A DNA stretch of 54,976 bases from Natrialba taiwanensis DSM 12281 (GTDB lineage: Archaea > Halobacteriota > Halobacteria > Halobacteriales > Natrialbaceae), in the NCBI RefSeq assembly GCF_000337595.1, contig NZ_AOIL01000013.1:88624-143599 (forward strand), given 5' to 3'. Numbering within the stretch: the first letter of the stretch is position 1; every line of letters starts with the position of its first letter. The notes beneath the pieces are model-generated. The model did not search any database. It was given only the letters and a program-made list of their open reading frames with translations, and was not told the origin of the DNA. The translations under genes were made by a program, and so were the position numbers. Below are positions 23,332 to 33,344 of this stretch, piece by piece.

Positions 23332-25364
23332 CGAGAACCACCCGCAGCGTGGCGCGCAAAGACCGCATCGATCGATTCGTCAGGTCCCCAGTCGACGACC
23401 GAAATCCCCGCCTGTTCGAGATCGAACCGACGAACGCGTCGGGCGACGGCCGCGAGGCGATGGCCGACCGTTCGTTCCGCAGTCGGGTCCGGGCTCACGA
23501 CCGTCACGGCGTGGCCGCCGGCGTCGAGTCGCCGGGCGATATCGGCCGCCATCGCATCACACAGCGGCGAGAGAAGGACGATCTGCGTTTCGGCCGAGAG
23601 CCGGCGCTGAATCGTCCGAAACTGTGAGAACCAGCGACTGTTCTGGTCCGGCGGGAGCGTCTCGAACTGCAGATGCGTCGCGAGCAACTCCTGAAACTGG
23701 ATCTCGTGGTCCCGACCGGACGCCGGCGCGAGCCAGCACGGCTCCGTCCGTCGCCGCCCGGTTCTCGAACTCCCCTGTTCGCGATCGGTCGGACCGAGTC
23801 CGGCGAGCCCGACGGTATCGCCCGCATTGAGGAGCGAGGCGGCGATCCGACCCGCCGCGGTTACCGAGCGATCGACCGCGTGCGCCCGATCCGGTGCCGG
23901 AGCGAGATACGACTGTCGCCGCGCATCGACGAGGACGACGACACGAGCAGCCCGCTCCTCGTGGAACTGGAGCGTCGCGAGTTCACCCGTCTTCGCGCGA
24001 CGATTCCAGTCGATACGGGAGAGTGAGTCGTTCGGCCGATACTCCCGCACCGAGTGGAAGGTCGTTCCCGTTCCGCCCTCCGCCGTCGTTAGCCGGCCGG
24101 CGAAGGCGGCCGCGGTCGTCCGAAGCGGGACTGGCGCAGCCGTCGGCCGAAGTTCGGGTTCGCAGGTGACGGTCGTCTCCGTGCCGACGAGGTACTCGCG
24201 TTCCGTCGAGCGCGAGAGGTCACGCACGATCGCGAGCGCGGGATCGAACTGGTGGTTTCCACGTTGGACGGTCACCGTATACTCGAGCGTGGCCGACTCG
24301 CCCGGCCGAAGTGCGGTCCCGAGCCGGCTCGAACCGCCCGTCACGGCGAGGCCCGCCGGAATGCCGTCGACGAACCGAAGGTCCGGGACGAAGCCCGAAC
24401 CCGCGTTCGTGAGCGTGACGGTAACGTCGACGTCATCGCCGGGGTCAGGCGCGTCGTCTTCGATCGTGCGCTCAAGTTCGAGTTCGAGTTCGGGCGGCTC
24501 GAGTGCCCGGGCGAAGCCGGCGTAGCCGATGCCGATGACGCCGATGAGGACGACGCCGGCCGACTCGACGAGCGCGCCGATCCCGACGGCGAGGAGAGCG
24601 ACGACACCGATGCCGAGCCAGTAGTCGGTCGATCTGGTCCGAGCGTCCTGGACGCCGGTGACGGATTCCGTCGTCGTTCGGCGCGGAGTTGGCGTCGAGT
24701 CGTCGGTCGTTCCGCGCTGGGAGTCGTATTCCGGGAGCGCAACCGTACCGGTCTCGACGGAACTCGTTCCCGGCGCCGCGGAGTCGGCTTCAGTGTCGCT
24801 CTCAGCCCGGTCGTAGCCGACCGACGCGATCGCGGCGGCGGTGTGGCGAACGCCCCGCTGGAAGGCGGTTTCCCCGTCGGTGATGCGCTGCAGTCGCGCT
24901 CGAAGCGACCGCTTCGGCTGGTCGACCGAGTCCGAGAGGAACGCGGCGGCGATCGGATCGTCGGTCCAGGTCCCCGCTTCGATGCGGTCGGTTGCAGCCG
25001 CCACGGTGTCACCCTCGAACCGCGTGAGGACGGCCATGGCCGCCGCCCGGAGCCCGTCAACCGTCCGCCGCCCACGGGTCGTATACTCGGCAGTCGCTTG
25101 CCGAAAGTCGGCGACCGAACTCGAGAGCGAGTGACCGGGAACGGGAACGTTGACTCGTCGCTCGGGCGCTGCCTCGGCGCTATTCGGTCGTTCACGCCGG
25201 TTGGAGCGCCGTCCGAGTGATCGCAGACCAACCAGAACTGCGATCAGTGCGACGACACCGATCGCACTGTCGGTGAGGCTGAGTTCGAGAGCCCCGGTTG
25301 CGACGGCGAGACCGCACCCGAGTGCAAGGAAGCCGAGCAGCAGCGGAATCCGTCGGACGTTCAC
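23328..25364 (-). CDS. DUF58 protein fused to an N-terminal DUF7269-like membrane domain
   Basis: 678 residues, longer than stand-alone DUF58 proteins of about 400. Residues 1-60 hold two hydrophobic helices; 85-190 a helical soluble region (FRQATAEYTTRGRRTVDGLRAA ... ERGVRHTAAAIASVG type) resembling the separate DUF7269 proteins of other haloarchaea. A second pair of helices (about 255-290: YWLGIGVVALLAVGIGALV) begins the DUF58 part, followed by a beta-rich region with DPGDDVDVTVTLTNAG, then the DUF58 core REYRPNDSLSRIDWNRRAKTGELATLQF and a vWA-like VVVLVDAR. DUF58 proteins normally work with MoxR AAA ATPases; none is adjacent. Overlaps both neighbours by 4 bp. Confidence 0.85.
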   Translation of the reverse strand: MNVRRIPLLLGFLALGCGLAVATGALELSLTDSAIGVVALIAVLVGLRSLGRRSNRRERPNSAEAAPERRVNVPVPGHSLSSSVADFRQATAEYTTRGRRTVDGLRAAAMAVLTRFEGDTVAAATDRIEAGTWTDDPIAAAFLSDSVDQPKRSLRARLQRITDGETAFQRGVRHTAAAIASVGYDRAESDTEADSAAPGTSSVETGTVALPEYDSQRGTTDDSTPTPRRTTTESVTGVQDARTRSTDYWLGIGVVALLAVGIGALVESAGVVLIGVIGIGYAGFARALEPPELELELERTIEDDAPDPGDDVDVTVTLTNAGSGFVPDLRFVDGIPAGLAVTGGSSRLGTALRPGESATLEYTVTVQRGNHQFDPALAIVRDLSRSTEREYLVGTETTVTCEPELRPTAAPVPLRTTAAAFAGRLTTAEGGTGTTFHSVREYRPNDSLSRIDWNRRAKTGELATLQFHEERAARVVVLVDARRQSYLAPAPDRAHAVDRSVTAAGRIAASLLNAGDTVGLAGLGPTDREQGSSRTGRRRTEPCWLAPASGRDHEIQFQELLATHLQFETLPPDQNSRWFSQFRTIQRRLSAETQIVLLSPLCDAMAADIARRLDAGGHAVTVVSPDPTAERTVGHRLAAVARRVRRFDLEQAGISVVDWGPDESIDAVFARHAAGGSR

Positions 25365-26413
25365 CGGTTCTCACCGCCATTCGGTCGCCCGGAGCGGTCG
25401 GACTGCCCTTGCCCTGCTTGGTCCGACCGACGCTGTCCGGCAGCGCCCGACTGCTCGGCGTCCGTCGCTGCCGACCGCTCCGAATTGGCGGCTGCCGACT
25501 CCGCCGTGTCGCCGTATTCGCGTTCGATCCGTCGAAGGATCGTGACCGCCCGGTCTTCGAGTTCAGGCGTCGACTCCGTCGAGCCGTATCGAACGTCCTC
25601 GAAGAGCCGGGTAAGTTCGTCGACGTGCTCGCGAGTCAGGCCGGCGTCGACGGCGGCGCTTGCGAACTCGCGCGGCGTGCTCGAGTCGGGACGGTCGATG
25701 TCGAGTGGCCGGGTCATCTCGCGCCAGGCGCGATAGATTTCGTTGTCGAGGTCGGTCGACTCGTCGATTCGGTCGGCGGCGCGGCCGGCGGCGGTACCGA
25801 CCGCAGCGGCGTCTGCGCCTCGGGTCGCATCCTCGTCCTGCGCCGTGGCTGTTGCCGTGCCGTCGTCCGTCCCGGATCCGCGGGAGAGCAACACGCCGCC
25901 GACGAAAATCGTCGTAATGATAGCAAGCGCGGCAAATAACGGATTGGTCGGGAACACGTCGCTGGCCTCGCCGTCACCGCTTCCCGGAGCGGCGGGGGTC
26001 CCCGAGCCGGCGCTCCGATTCAGCATTTCGGCGGGACCGCTCGCCAGATCGAACTCGAGGAAGGAGAGGAGGAGAATTCCGCCGAGTGCGGCGAGGAGGG
26101 CAACGGCGATCAACGAGACGGCCTCGCGTCGGTTGGCGAGGAGATACCAGACGAGTGCGATCACGACGATGATGAGGAGCGCGTAGAAGAGGTACTCGAG
26201 AAACGGCGGAACGCCGCCACCGCCAGAGACGTCGTTCGGGGAACCCGGTTGGTCGACGATACCCTCGGTGCCGGTCCCGGCACCGCTTCCGGAGGAACTG
26301 CCGCCCGAGCCGCCAGTATCGATCGGCGTATCGATCGTCGCTGCTGCAAGTGCGATCGCGACGATACCGCCGAGTGCGGCGGCGACTCGGACGAGGAGGT
26401 CGTTTCGGGACAC
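25361..26413 (-). CDS. DUF4129 domain membrane protein
   Basis: 350 residues, GTG start at 26413 with a CACTTATTAC box about 30 nt upstream (26441-26450). Four hydrophobic segments: about 7-28, 72-92, 97-118 and 157-178. A Gly/Ser-rich extracellular loop (35-65) follows the first. The C-terminal cytoplasmic domain (about 215-300: IYRAWREMTRPLDIDRPDSSTPREFASAAVDAGL, VDELTRLFEDVRYG) is the DUF4129 module, found next to transglutaminase-like and DUF58 proteins. The tail is Ser/Gln/Gly-rich and disordered. First gene of the three-gene operon. Confidence 0.85.
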   Translation of the reverse strand: MSRNDLLVRVAAALGGIVAIALAAATIDTPIDTGGSGGSSSGSGAGTGTEGIVDQPGSPNDVSGGGGVPPFLEYLFYALLIIVVIALVWYLLANRREAVSLIAVALLAALGGILLLSFLEFDLASGPAEMLNRSAGSGTPAAPGSGDGEASDVFPTNPLFAALAIITTIFVGGVLLSRGSGTDDGTATATAQDEDATRGADAAAVGTAAGRAADRIDESTDLDNEIYRAWREMTRPLDIDRPDSSTPREFASAAVDAGLTREHVDELTRLFEDVRYGSTESTPELEDRAVTILRRIEREYGDTAESAAANSERSAATDAEQSGAAGQRRSDQAGQGQSDRSGRPNGGENR

Positions 26414-26570
26414 CAGTTTCGGGGACGTTGTGTCGCATCAGTAATAAGTGGGTCCATCGACCGCGGGATCCATTCACAGGGAAGTCGGACCTCGATAGAA
26501 CGGCGTCGGGCGGATAACGCGGGGCGCACTCGCTTGCGTAACCGAGCGGTTGCCGGTGCCTTTCGTTGCC

Positions 26571-26578
26571 CTTAAGTA
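26571..26578 (+). promoter_or_regulatory. TATA-like box upstream of tRNA-Ser and the S13 operon
   Basis: CTTAAGTA lies about 83 nt ahead of the tRNA 5' end, so transcription would begin near 26600 with a 5' leader of 50-60 nt. No second promoter was seen between the tRNA and rps13, so both may share a transcript. Confidence 0.45.
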
Positions 26579-26657
26579 CCAGACGGGGGTACGTTCGATT
26601 GCGATACGTGTAGGGGAGCAGTCCCCGAGTCCAGACGGGCGATGATAGAGACACGGT

Positions 26658-26740
26658 GTCGTGGTAGCCAAGCGGCCCAAGGCGCATGGTTGCTAACCAT
26701 GTGGCGTCAAGCCTCCGGGGTTCAAATCCCCGCCACGACG
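26658..26740 (+). tRNA. tRNA-Ser (anticodon GCT)
   Basis: 83 nt, class II with a long variable arm. Acceptor GTCGTGG (26658-26664) pairs with CCACGAC (26733-26739), discriminator G. Anticodon stem CATGG/CCATG encloses TTGCTAA with anticodon GCT for AGC/AGU. T arm CGGGG-TTCAAAT-CCCCG. CCA is not encoded. Confidence 0.97.
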
Positions 26741-26811
26741 TCGGATACCCGAGACTGGCACCCTTCGCCAGTCGATTGCACCGCTGCAGACCAGACACAG
26801 ATACACGACAT

Positions 26812-27330
26812 ATGAGCGCGGAAGAACCCCAAGAGCAAGAGGACGAAGACCTTCAGTACTTCGTCCGTATCGGTCAAACCGACCTTGACGGGACGAAGTC
26901 CGTCGAGCGCTCGCTCTCGGAGATGAACGGGATCGGTCGCCGAACCGCCCGACTCATCGCCGAGAAAGCGGGCGTCGATCGAACGGCAACGTTCGGCCGA
27001 CTCGACGACGACGTCATCGACGAGGTCGTTTCACTCGTAGAGAACTACGCCGACGAAGTCCCCGACTGGCTCAACAACCGCCAGCACGACTTCTACACCG
27101 GCGAAACGACCCACGAGATCGGCAACGATCTCCAGCTGAGTCGTCAACACGACATCAACCGGATGAAGATGATCGACTCCTACAAAGGCACGCGCCACAA
27201 GCGCGGCCAGAAGGTTCGCGGTCAGCGTACCAAGTCCACCGGTCGAACGGAGGGCACCATCGGAGTCAACGTCGAAGAGATCCGCGAAGAAGCGGCCGAA
27301 GAAGCCGCCGAAGAGGAGGGTGAGGACTAA
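26812..27330 (+). CDS. rps13: Ribosomal protein S13 (uS13)
   Basis: 172 residues, start at the ATG 26812 ([29 protein letters not shown]). Conserved helix-two-turn-helix region [19 protein letters not shown] and the C-terminal [22 protein letters not shown] that reaches the decoding-site tRNAs. N- and C-terminal acidic extensions are haloarchaeal. It begins the S13-S4-S11-Rpo3 operon 71 bp after tRNA-Ser; the stop overlaps the S4 start (TAATG). Confidence 0.97.
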   Translation: MSAEEPQEQEDEDLQYFVRIGQTDLDGTKSVERSLSEMNGIGRRTARLIAEKAGVDRTATFGRLDDDVIDEVVSLVENYADEVPDWLNNRQHDFYTGETTHEIGNDLQLSRQHDINRMKMIDSYKGTRHKRGQKVRGQRTKSTGRTEGTIGVNVEEIREEAAEEAAEEEGED

Positions 27331-27851
27331 TGCCACTCGGCACCGACACCAAGCAGTACGAGACGCCGAATCACCCCTACCAGGGTGAACGCATCACCAC
27401 CGAACACTCCCTGCTCGACCGCTACGGCCTGAAAAACAAAGAGGAACTCTGGCGCGCGCAGTCCCAGCTTCGCTCCTACCGGCGCGAGGCCCGCGACCTG
27501 CTCGGCCAGGCCCAGGGCGACGAAGCCGTCATCCGTCGCTCCGAGGAATTCCTCGGACGGCTCAAACGCGTCGGCATTCTGGACGAGGCGGACGAACTCG
27601 GTGACGTCCTCTCGCTCGAAATCGAGGACGTCCTCGAACGTCGCCTCCAGACGGTCGTCTACCGCAAGGGACTCGCAAACACGACCCAGCAGGCGCGACA
27701 GTTCGTCTCCCACGGCCACATCGTCGTCGGAGACCAGCGCCAGCGAATCCCATCGTACGTCGTCGACGTCGACGAGGAAGACCTCGTCGCATTCGACGAG
27801 AACAGTCCACTCGCGGACGAACTCCACCCGGAGCGGGCGGAGGGTCAGTAA
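27330..27851 (+). CDS. rps4: Ribosomal protein S4 (uS4)
   Basis: 173 residues. Primary 16S rRNA-binding protein of the 30S body. The S4 RNA-binding fold is visible: [42 protein letters not shown] (about 102-143), preceded by the family's [20 protein letters not shown]. Usual archaeal length. One-base overlap with rps13 and one base before rps11. Confidence 0.97.
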   Translation: MPLGTDTKQYETPNHPYQGERITTEHSLLDRYGLKNKEELWRAQSQLRSYRREARDLLGQAQGDEAVIRRSEEFLGRLKRVGILDEADELGDVLSLEIEDVLERRLQTVVYRKGLANTTQQARQFVSHGHIVVGDQRQRIPSYVVDVDEEDLVAFDENSPLADELHPERAEGQ

Positions 27852-27852
27852 C

Positions 27853-28242
27853 ATGAGTCAGGACGACGAAAAGTGGGGCGTAGCCCACGTGCACGCATCG
27901 TTTAACAACACCATCATGACCGTGACGGACCTCACGGGCTCGGAGACCATCACCAAGTCCTCCGGCGGGACGGCCGTCAAGCAAAACCGCGACGAGGCCT
28001 CGCCCTACGCCGCGATGCAGATGGCCGAATCCGTCGCCGAGGAAGTCAAGGCCGCCGGCATCACGGGCCTGCACGTTCGCGTGCGCGGCCCCGGCGGCAA
28101 TCTCCAGAAGTCCCCCGGTCCCGGCGCACAGGCAACGATCCGTGCGCTCGCCCGCTCGGGCATCGAGATCGGGCGCATCGAGGACGTCACGCCGATCCCA
28201 CACGACGGATCGCGCGCACCAAAAGGCAAGGGCGGCTACTAG
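27853..28242 (+). CDS. rps11: Ribosomal protein S11 (uS11)
   Basis: 129 residues from ATG 27853. 30S platform protein. Conserved features: [71 protein letters not shown] and the C-terminal [14 protein letters not shown]. No anomalies. Confidence 0.98.
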   Translation: MSQDDEKWGVAHVHASFNNTIMTVTDLTGSETITKSSGGTAVKQNRDEASPYAAMQMAESVAEEVKAAGITGLHVRVRGPGGNLQKSPGPGAQATIRALARSGIEIGRIEDVTPIPHDGSRAPKGKGGY

Positions 28243-28245
28243 ACC

Positions 28246-28995
28246 ATGAGTGCAGCGTACGACGTCGAGTTCGTCGAACGCGAGGACCGAGACGCTCGGT
28301 TCCTCGTCCGCGGCATCACGCCCGCGTTCGCTAATGGCATCCGTCGCGCGATGCTCGCCGACGTGCCGACGATGGCAATCGACACCGTTCGGTTCGTCGA
28401 GAACTCGTCAGTCATGTTCGACGAGCAACTCGCGCTTCGGCTCGGGCTCGTCCCGCTTTCGACCCCGCCCGAAGGCGAGTTCGGTGAGGACGATACCGTC
28501 ACGCTCTCGATCGACGTCGAAGGGCCAGCGACCGCCTACTCGGGCGATCTCATCTCGAGCGACGAACTCGTCCAGCCCGCAGACGAGAACGTGCCGATCA
28601 TCGACCTCAAAGACGATCAGCGTCTCGAGGCCGAGGCAGACGCCGTGCTCGACCGCGGCAAGGACCACGCCAAGCACCAAGGTGGTGTCGCAGTCGGCTA
28701 CCGCCACCTGCAGCGTGTCGCCGCCGTCGAGGATCTCCCCGAGTTCGAAGACCCCGAGAGCCGGATCGTCCGCGGCGTGATCGAGGACGACGGCGAACTC
28801 GTTCCCACGAGCGAGTTCGACCACGACCTCTCGAACCGCTATCCGGGCAAGGACGTGACCGTCGAGGACGTGCCGAACGCCTTCGTCTTCCACGTCGAGA
28901 CCGACGGCTCGTTCACGGTCGAAGACCTGGTCACCCGCGCCGCCGAGACCATCGAATCTCGCGCGACTGAACTCGAAGACGCAGTACAGCTATAG
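28246..28995 (+). CDS. rpoD: RNA polymerase subunit Rpo3 (D)
   Basis: 249-residue archaeal subunit D, equivalent to the bacterial alpha N-terminal domain; it dimerises with Rpo11 to nucleate polymerase assembly. The family block [42 protein letters not shown] (about 27-68) is intact. The domain-3 region contains no cysteine at all, so the [4Fe-4S] cluster found in some archaeal Rpo3 proteins is absent, as in other haloarchaea. Last gene of the S13-S4-S11-D operon. Confidence 0.97.
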   Translation: MSAAYDVEFVEREDRDARFLVRGITPAFANGIRRAMLADVPTMAIDTVRFVENSSVMFDEQLALRLGLVPLSTPPEGEFGEDDTVTLSIDVEGPATAYSGDLISSDELVQPADENVPIIDLKDDQRLEAEADAVLDRGKDHAKHQGGVAVGYRHLQRVAAVEDLPEFEDPESRIVRGVIEDDGELVPTSEFDHDLSNRYPGKDVTVEDVPNAFVFHVETDGSFTVEDLVTRAAETIESRATELEDAVQL

Positions 28996-29139
28996 AGCAA
29001 ATGATCCGACGCCCCCGATCCAACCGATACGAACGCGGACCGGCTGCCAGCGCCGCCAGCGACGAGACTGGCACCGGCTCGCGTATTCAAGCTGGAATCG
29101 AAAGGGGTTTGAAGGGGCGACGGATAGACGAGAGTGCGA

Positions 29140-29224
29140 GCAGGGATAGCCAAGTCAGGCCAACGGCGCAGCGTTCAGGGCGCTGTCTCGTAGGAGTCCG
29201 CAGGTTCAAATCCTGCTCCCTGCA
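29140..29224 (+). tRNA. tRNA-Leu (anticodon CAG)
   Basis: 85 nt, class II. Acceptor GCAGGGA (29140-29146) pairs with TCCCTGC (29217-29223), discriminator A. Anticodon stem CAGCG/CGCTG around TTCAGGG with anticodon CAG for CUG. T arm GCAGG-TTCAAAT-CCTGC. It heads the L18e-L13-S9 operon, the same order described for Haloarcula marismortui. Confidence 0.97.
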
Positions 29225-29389
29225 TCAGTTCTCGTCCGTCGACCGGCGTGGTGACGATTCCGATGCCAATGGCGATTACGATCGCTATCATCATCGTCAC
29301 CGTCACCGCCATCCCGGTCGGCGATCTCTCGTATCGGAACTCGATTCCACTCGACACGGCACTCAATTCTGTGTCGATCTCGCAGATTT

Positions 29390-29394
29390 GGAGG
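29390..29394 (+). promoter_or_regulatory. Shine-Dalgarno of rpl18e
   Basis: GGAGG lies 6 nt before the ATG at 29401. It selects this start over an in-frame upstream GTG at 29248. Confidence 0.75.
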
Positions 29395-29400
29395 AAACCA

Positions 29401-29754
29401 ATGAGTAGCAAGACCAATCCGAGGCTCAACGATCTTATCGCCGAGCTGAAGTCGACGTCCCGCGAAGCGGACGCCGACGTCTGGCAGGACATTGCGGATC
29501 GTCTCGAAAAGCCCCGGCGCACCCACGCAGAGGTAAACCTGGGCCGTATCGAACGATACGCACGCGAAGAAGAGACCGTCGTCGTTCCCGGCAAGGTGCT
29601 GGGATCGGGCGCACTACAGAAGAACGTAACCGTCGCTGCCGTCGATTTCTCCTCGTCCGCAGAGACGAAGATCGAACAGGTCGGCGAGTCAGTACCGCTC
29701 GAGCACGTGCTCGAAGAAAACCCAGACGGCTCCGACGTACGGGTGATTCGATGA
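29401..29754 (+). CDS. rpl18e: Ribosomal protein L18e (eL18)
   Basis: 117 residues. The frame is open upstream to 29248 and would add a hydrophobic stretch, but the Shine-Dalgarno and the normal family N terminus ([37 protein letters not shown]) support ATG 29401. [22 protein letters not shown] and the C-terminal part match archaeal L18e. First protein gene of the tRNA-Leu operon; overlaps rpl13 by ATGA. Confidence 0.96.
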   Translation: MSSKTNPRLNDLIAELKSTSREADADVWQDIADRLEKPRRTHAEVNLGRIERYAREEETVVVPGKVLGSGALQKNVTVAAVDFSSSAETKIEQVGESVPLEHVLEENPDGSDVRVIR

Positions 29755-30206
29755 GTGCAAGTATCGCAGAGTTCGATGCAGATGTCGTCGTCGACGCCCG
29801 CGACTGTATTCTCGGTCGCATCGCCAGCCAGGTCGCCCAGCGCGCCCTGGACGGCGACCGCGTCGCGATCGTCAATGCCGAAGACGCCGTGATCACCGGC
29901 GACAAGGAAGATATCTTCGGCACCTACCGCAAGCGGCTCCAGCTCAGCTCCGACAGCGGGCCGTACTACCCGAAACGGCCGGACACAATCTTCAAGCGCT
30001 CCGTTCGCGGCATGCTTCCGTACAAGAAGCCCCGCGGTCGCGAAGCGCTCGACAACGTCCGCGTCTACGTCGGCAATCCCTACGAAGACGATGACGAACT
30101 CGAGGCCGAGATCCTCGAAGGAACGTCGCTGGACCGACTTTCGAACATTCGCTTCGTCCACCTAGGCGAAGTCTCAGACCAACTCGGTGCTAACGTTACA
30201 TGGTAA
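29751..30206 (+). CDS. rpl13: Ribosomal protein L13 (uL13)
   Basis: 151 residues. Early-assembling 50S protein. Conserved [38 protein letters not shown] near the N terminus and [29 protein letters not shown] in the middle. Slightly acidic insertion [12 protein letters not shown] before the end. Overlaps L18e by 4 bp and S9 by 7 bp. Confidence 0.97.
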   Translation: MSASIAEFDADVVVDARDCILGRIASQVAQRALDGDRVAIVNAEDAVITGDKEDIFGTYRKRLQLSSDSGPYYPKRPDTIFKRSVRGMLPYKKPRGREALDNVRVYVGNPYEDDDELEAEILEGTSLDRLSNIRFVHLGEVSDQLGANVTW

Positions 30207-30598
30207 CCAATACGAGTGGCAAGAAGAAGACGGCCGTCGCCCGCGCAACCGTTCGTGAGGGCGAGGGTCGCGTCCGTATCAACTCGAAGCCAGTCGAACT
30301 GGTCGAACCCGAGATGTCCCGGCTCAAGATGCTAGAGCCGTTCCGCATCGCAGGCGACGACCTGCGTGACGGCGTGGACATCGAAGTCCACGTCGAGGGT
30401 GGCGGTATCAGCGGCCAGGCAGACGCCGTCCGCACTGCCATCGCACGCGGCATCGTCCAGCACACGAACGACGCCGAACTCCGCGATGCGTTCATGGAGT
30501 TCGATCGCTCGCTGCTGGTCAACGACGTTCGACAGTCCGAACCAAAGAAGTGGGGCGGCCCGGGCGCTCGGGCGCGCTACCAGAAATCCTACCGCTGA
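30200..30598 (+). CDS. rps9: Ribosomal protein S9 (uS9)
   Basis: 132 residues. Starts [33 protein letters not shown] and ends with the invariant basic tail [17 protein letters not shown] that reaches P-site t[26 protein letters not shown] is the central conserved block. Start ATG 30200 overlaps the end of rpl13. Confidence 0.97.
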   Translation: MVTNTSGKKKTAVARATVREGEGRVRINSKPVELVEPEMSRLKMLEPFRIAGDDLRDGVDIEVHVEGGGISGQADAVRTAIARGIVQHTNDAELRDAFMEFDRSLLVNDVRQSEPKKWGGPGARARYQKSYR

Positions 30599-30610
30599 GG
30601 TGATTCAAGC

Positions 30611-30805
30611 ATGATGGTACCGGTTCGGTGTTTCACCTGTGGCACGGTCGTCGGCGAACACTGGGAGGAGTTCGACGAACGAGCAAACGAGGGCGACGAG
30701 GACCCCGAGAAGGTCCTCGACGAACTCGGTGTCGACCGCTACTGCTGTCGGCGGATGCTCGTCAGTCACACTGACCTGGTTGACGTCGTCTCCCCCTATC
30801 AGTAA
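30611..30805 (+). CDS. rpoN: RNA polymerase subunit Rpo10 (N)
   Basis: 64 residues. Zinc-binding Rpo10, which docks at the Rpo3/Rpo11 platform. The zinc ligands CFTCG (C7, C10) and DRYCC (C45, C46) are the atypical CX2C...CC motif of the family. The double Met start (MMVPVRCF) matches the OrfMMV of the Haloarcula S9 operon. Follows rps9 by 12 bp. Confidence 0.97.
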   Translation: MMVPVRCFTCGTVVGEHWEEFDERANEGDEDPEKVLDELGVDRYCCRRMLVSHTDLVDVVSPYQ

Positions 30806-30807
30806 CC

Positions 30808-30984
30808 ATGCAACAACAGCACCACAATCGTTACGAGAAAGCCCGTATCCTCGGTGCGCGAGCGCTGCAGGTCTCCTACGGCGCGCCGGTGTTGATCGAG
30901 ACCGAGCAGACCGAGCCGATCCTGATCGCCGCGGAGGAGTACGATGCCGGTGTCTTGCCGTTTACCGTCAAGCGAGGCGAGTAA
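30808..30984 (+). CDS. rpoK: RNA polymerase subunit Rpo6 (K, omega-like)
   Basis: 58 residues, [31 protein letters not shown]... ending LPFTVKRGE. The [22 protein letters not shown] motif is the conserved Rpo6/omega element that latches the largest subunit. It lies two bases after rpoN and three before eno, in the usual S9-operon order. Confidence 0.96.
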   Translation: MQQQHHNRYEKARILGARALQVSYGAPVLIETEQTEPILIAAEEYDAGVLPFTVKRGE

Positions 30985-30987
30985 CCA

Positions 30988-32193
30988 ATGACGCTCATCA
31001 CCGACGTTCGACTCCGACGCGTGCTCGACTCGCGGGGCAATCCGACGGTCGAGGCGGACGTGCTCACCGAGAGCGGTGGGTTCGGTCGCGCTGCAGCGCC
31101 AAGCGGTGCCAGTACCGGCGAGTACGAAGCCGTCGAGCGACCGCCCGGCGAGGCAATCGCCGCTGCCCGTGAGCACGCCGTTCCGCGGCTCGTGGGAGAG
31201 GCTTACGCCGGCAACCAGCGCGAGGTCGATGCACTGTTGCACGCGGCAGATGGCACTGACGACTTCTCGAAACTCGGCGCGAACAGCGCTGTCGCCATCT
31301 CGATGGCTGCTGCAAAGGCCGGGGCCGACGTGCTTGGTGCACCGCTGTTCCAGCACCTGGGTGGCACCTTCCGCGGCGAGAACTTCCCGATTCCACTCGG
31401 CAACGTCGTCGGCGGTGGCGAACACGCCGCCGACGCAACGGATATCCAGGAGTTCCTCGCGGCACCCGTCGGCGCACCGAGCGTCGAAGACGCCGTCTTC
31501 GCGAACGCAGCCGTCCACGCCGCTATCGCCGACCTGCTCGCAGAACGCGATCACCCCTGCGGCAAGGGCGACGAAGGCGCGTGGGCCCCCTCGATCGACG
31601 ATGAGGAGGCGTTCGAGATCGTCGACGAAGCGGTCTCGGCCGTCGAAGACGAAGTCGGTTTCGAGATCGGATTCGGGCTCGACGTCGCCGGCGCAGAGCT
31701 GTACGACACCGACTCCGGAACCTACGAGTACAGCGATACCACGCGCGATACAGCCGAGCAGATCGCGTACATCGCCGACCTCGTCGAGGAGTACGACCTC
31801 GTGTACGTCGAGGACCCGCTCGACGAGGACGACTACGAGGCCTTTGCCGACCTGACTGATCGAGTCGGCGACCAGACGCTGCTCTGTGGCGACGATCTGT
31901 TCGTCACCAACACGGATCGCCTCCGCGAGGGAATCGAACAGGACGCAGCCAACAGCATCCTGATCAAGCCGAACCAGATCGGCACGCTGACCGACGCCTT
32001 CGACGCGATCGAACTCGCGACCGCAAACGGCTACGATTCGGTCGTCTCGCACCGCTCGGGCGAAACGGAGGACACGACGATCGCACACCTCGCCGTCGCG
32101 ACCGACGCTCCCTTCATCAAGACGGGTGCCGTCGGCGGCGAGCGAACCGCAAAGCTCAACGAGCTCATCAGAATCGCAGACGACGCGACATGA
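30988..32193 (+). CDS. eno: Enolase (phosphopyruvate hydratase)
   Basis: 401 residues. Interconverts 2-phosphoglycerate and phosphoenolpyruvate. Conserved elements: [18 protein letters not shown], the mobile loop [13 protein letters not shown], metal ligand regions DVAGAEL and [12 protein letters not shown], and [15 protein letters not shown] with the catalytic lysine, then [20 protein letters not shown]. Enolase sits inside the ribosomal S9 operon in haloarchaea, between Rpo6 and S2; its stop overlaps the S2 start. Confidence 0.97.
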   Translation: MTLITDVRLRRVLDSRGNPTVEADVLTESGGFGRAAAPSGASTGEYEAVERPPGEAIAAAREHAVPRLVGEAYAGNQREVDALLHAADGTDDFSKLGANSAVAISMAAAKAGADVLGAPLFQHLGGTFRGENFPIPLGNVVGGGEHAADATDIQEFLAAPVGAPSVEDAVFANAAVHAAIADLLAERDHPCGKGDEGAWAPSIDDEEAFEIVDEAVSAVEDEVGFEIGFGLDVAGAELYDTDSGTYEYSDTTRDTAEQIAYIADLVEEYDLVYVEDPLDEDDYEAFADLTDRVGDQTLLCGDDLFVTNTDRLREGIEQDAANSILIKPNQIGTLTDAFDAIELATANGYDSVVSHRSGETEDTTIAHLAVATDAPFIKTGAVGGERTAKLNELIRIADDAT

Positions 32194-32999
32194 CAGATAA
32201 CGATACGACCCAGGAAGGGCTCGACGCTGCCGAAGAGGAGATCGAGGAGGAGCCAGCCGAGGGCGCTGGTCCCGCCGCAGATCCCGACGAGGAGGTCGAG
32301 CCAGTTGACGAACAGTCCGCCACCGCCGAGGCCGACGAGGCCGACGCCGCGGCAGAACCAACCGACGAGGAGGAAGCATCCGGTCCAACCCTCGACGATG
32401 ACGTGATGTCCGACGAGGAAGCCGACCTGCTCATCCCCGTCGAGGACTACCTCGGCGCTGGCGTCCACATCGGGACCCAGCAAAAGACCAACGACATGGA
32501 GCGGTTCATCCACCGCGTCCGGACCGACGGACTCTACGTCCTCGACGTTTCGAAGACCGACAGTCGTATCCGCACGGCTGCGGACTTCCTCTCGAACTAC
32601 AACCCGGAGCAGATTCTGGTCACATCGAGCCGCCAGTACGGGCGCTTCCCGGCGGAGAAGTTCGCCGAAGCCGTGGGCGCTCGTGCTCGCACCGGTCGCT
32701 TCATCCCGGGCACGCTGACGAATCCGAAGTACGACGGCTACATCGAACCCGACGTTGTCGTCGTCACGGACCCGATCGGCGACGCCCAGGCCGTCAAGGA
32801 GGCCATCACGGTCGGTATCCCGGTCATCGCGATGTGTGACTCGAACAACCAAGTCAGCAATGTCGACCTCGTCGTTCCGACGAACAACAAGGGTCGAAAG
32901 GCCCTTTCGGTCGTCTACTGGCTGCTCGCAAACGAGGTTCTCGACCGCCGCGGTGCCGAGCCATCCTACTCGCTCGAGGACTTCGAAAGCGGCGTCTAG
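32190..32999 (+). CDS. rps2: Ribosomal protein S2 (uS2) with acidic N-terminal extension
   Basis: 269 residues. The S2 core begins near residue 75 ([32 protein letters not shown]) and includes [37 protein letters not shown] and [28 protein letters not shown]. About 70 N-terminal residues are nearly all Asp, Glu, Ala, Thr and Pro, a halophile-specific tail with no basic residue. Alternative internal start at the Met of MSDEEADLL (about residue 72) would remove most of it. Last gene of the operon. Confidence 0.95.
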   Translation: MTDNDTTQEGLDAAEEEIEEEPAEGAGPAADPDEEVEPVDEQSATAEADEADAAAEPTDEEEASGPTLDDDVMSDEEADLLIPVEDYLGAGVHIGTQQKTNDMERFIHRVRTDGLYVLDVSKTDSRIRTAADFLSNYNPEQILVTSSRQYGRFPAEKFAEAVGARARTGRFIPGTLTNPKYDGYIEPDVVVVTDPIGDAQAVKEAITVGIPVIAMCDSNNQVSNVDLVVPTNNKGRKALSVVYWLLANEVLDRRGAEPSYSLEDFESGV

Positions 33000-33119
33000 A
33001 TTCGGTTTTCGAATCGAACTGTTCCGTCTCAGTTTCCTCGCTTCTCACGCAGGTCGCGTCGAGTGTCTGTCTTCGAGCGAAGAAGTTAGGTGTGACCCCC
33101 GACGAGTTCAGGTATACAG

Positions 33120-33248
33120 ATGTCAGACTGGCTGTTTACCGCGGAAGAGGAGCGGCTTTCACCGGCCGTCGTGTTCGCAACGGCGGGGTTGATCGCGGTC
33201 TTCGCGCTGGGACTGGTCTATCGCGGGCTGGCGGTCGTGCTTTTCTGA
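33120..33248 (+). CDS. Predicted 42-residue single-span membrane protein
   Basis: MSDWLFTAEEERLSPAVVFA followed by TAGLIAVFALGLVYRGLAVVLF. An acidic 14-residue N terminus precedes a hydrophobic helix of about 20 residues. The frame uses ATG and ends TGA. No clear promoter; it may depend on read-through from the S2 operon. Small membrane proteins of this type are often missed. Function unknown. Confidence 0.6.
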   Translation: MSDWLFTAEEERLSPAVVFATAGLIAVFALGLVYRGLAVVLF

Positions 33249-33344
33249 GCGCGCTCCGACCGTCACAACTGCCGATTACGGCCACTGAGCCGACAGGTGG
33301 CCGTGTGTCAGTGATAGCGCCGAGATTCCACGAGTTCAGCTCAG
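33249..33344. other. Intergenic, nothing recognised
   Basis: Short spacer between the mini membrane protein and the DUF354 remnant. No continuation of the DUF354 family was found here in any minus-strand frame. Confidence 0.4.

Noticed and set aside
29248-29400. In-frame hydrophobic extension of L18e (GTG at 29248, [14 protein letters not shown])
   Set aside because: It begins just after tRNA-Leu, L18e has no signal or membrane segment in other archaea, and a good Shine-Dalgarno at 29390 serves ATG 29401.
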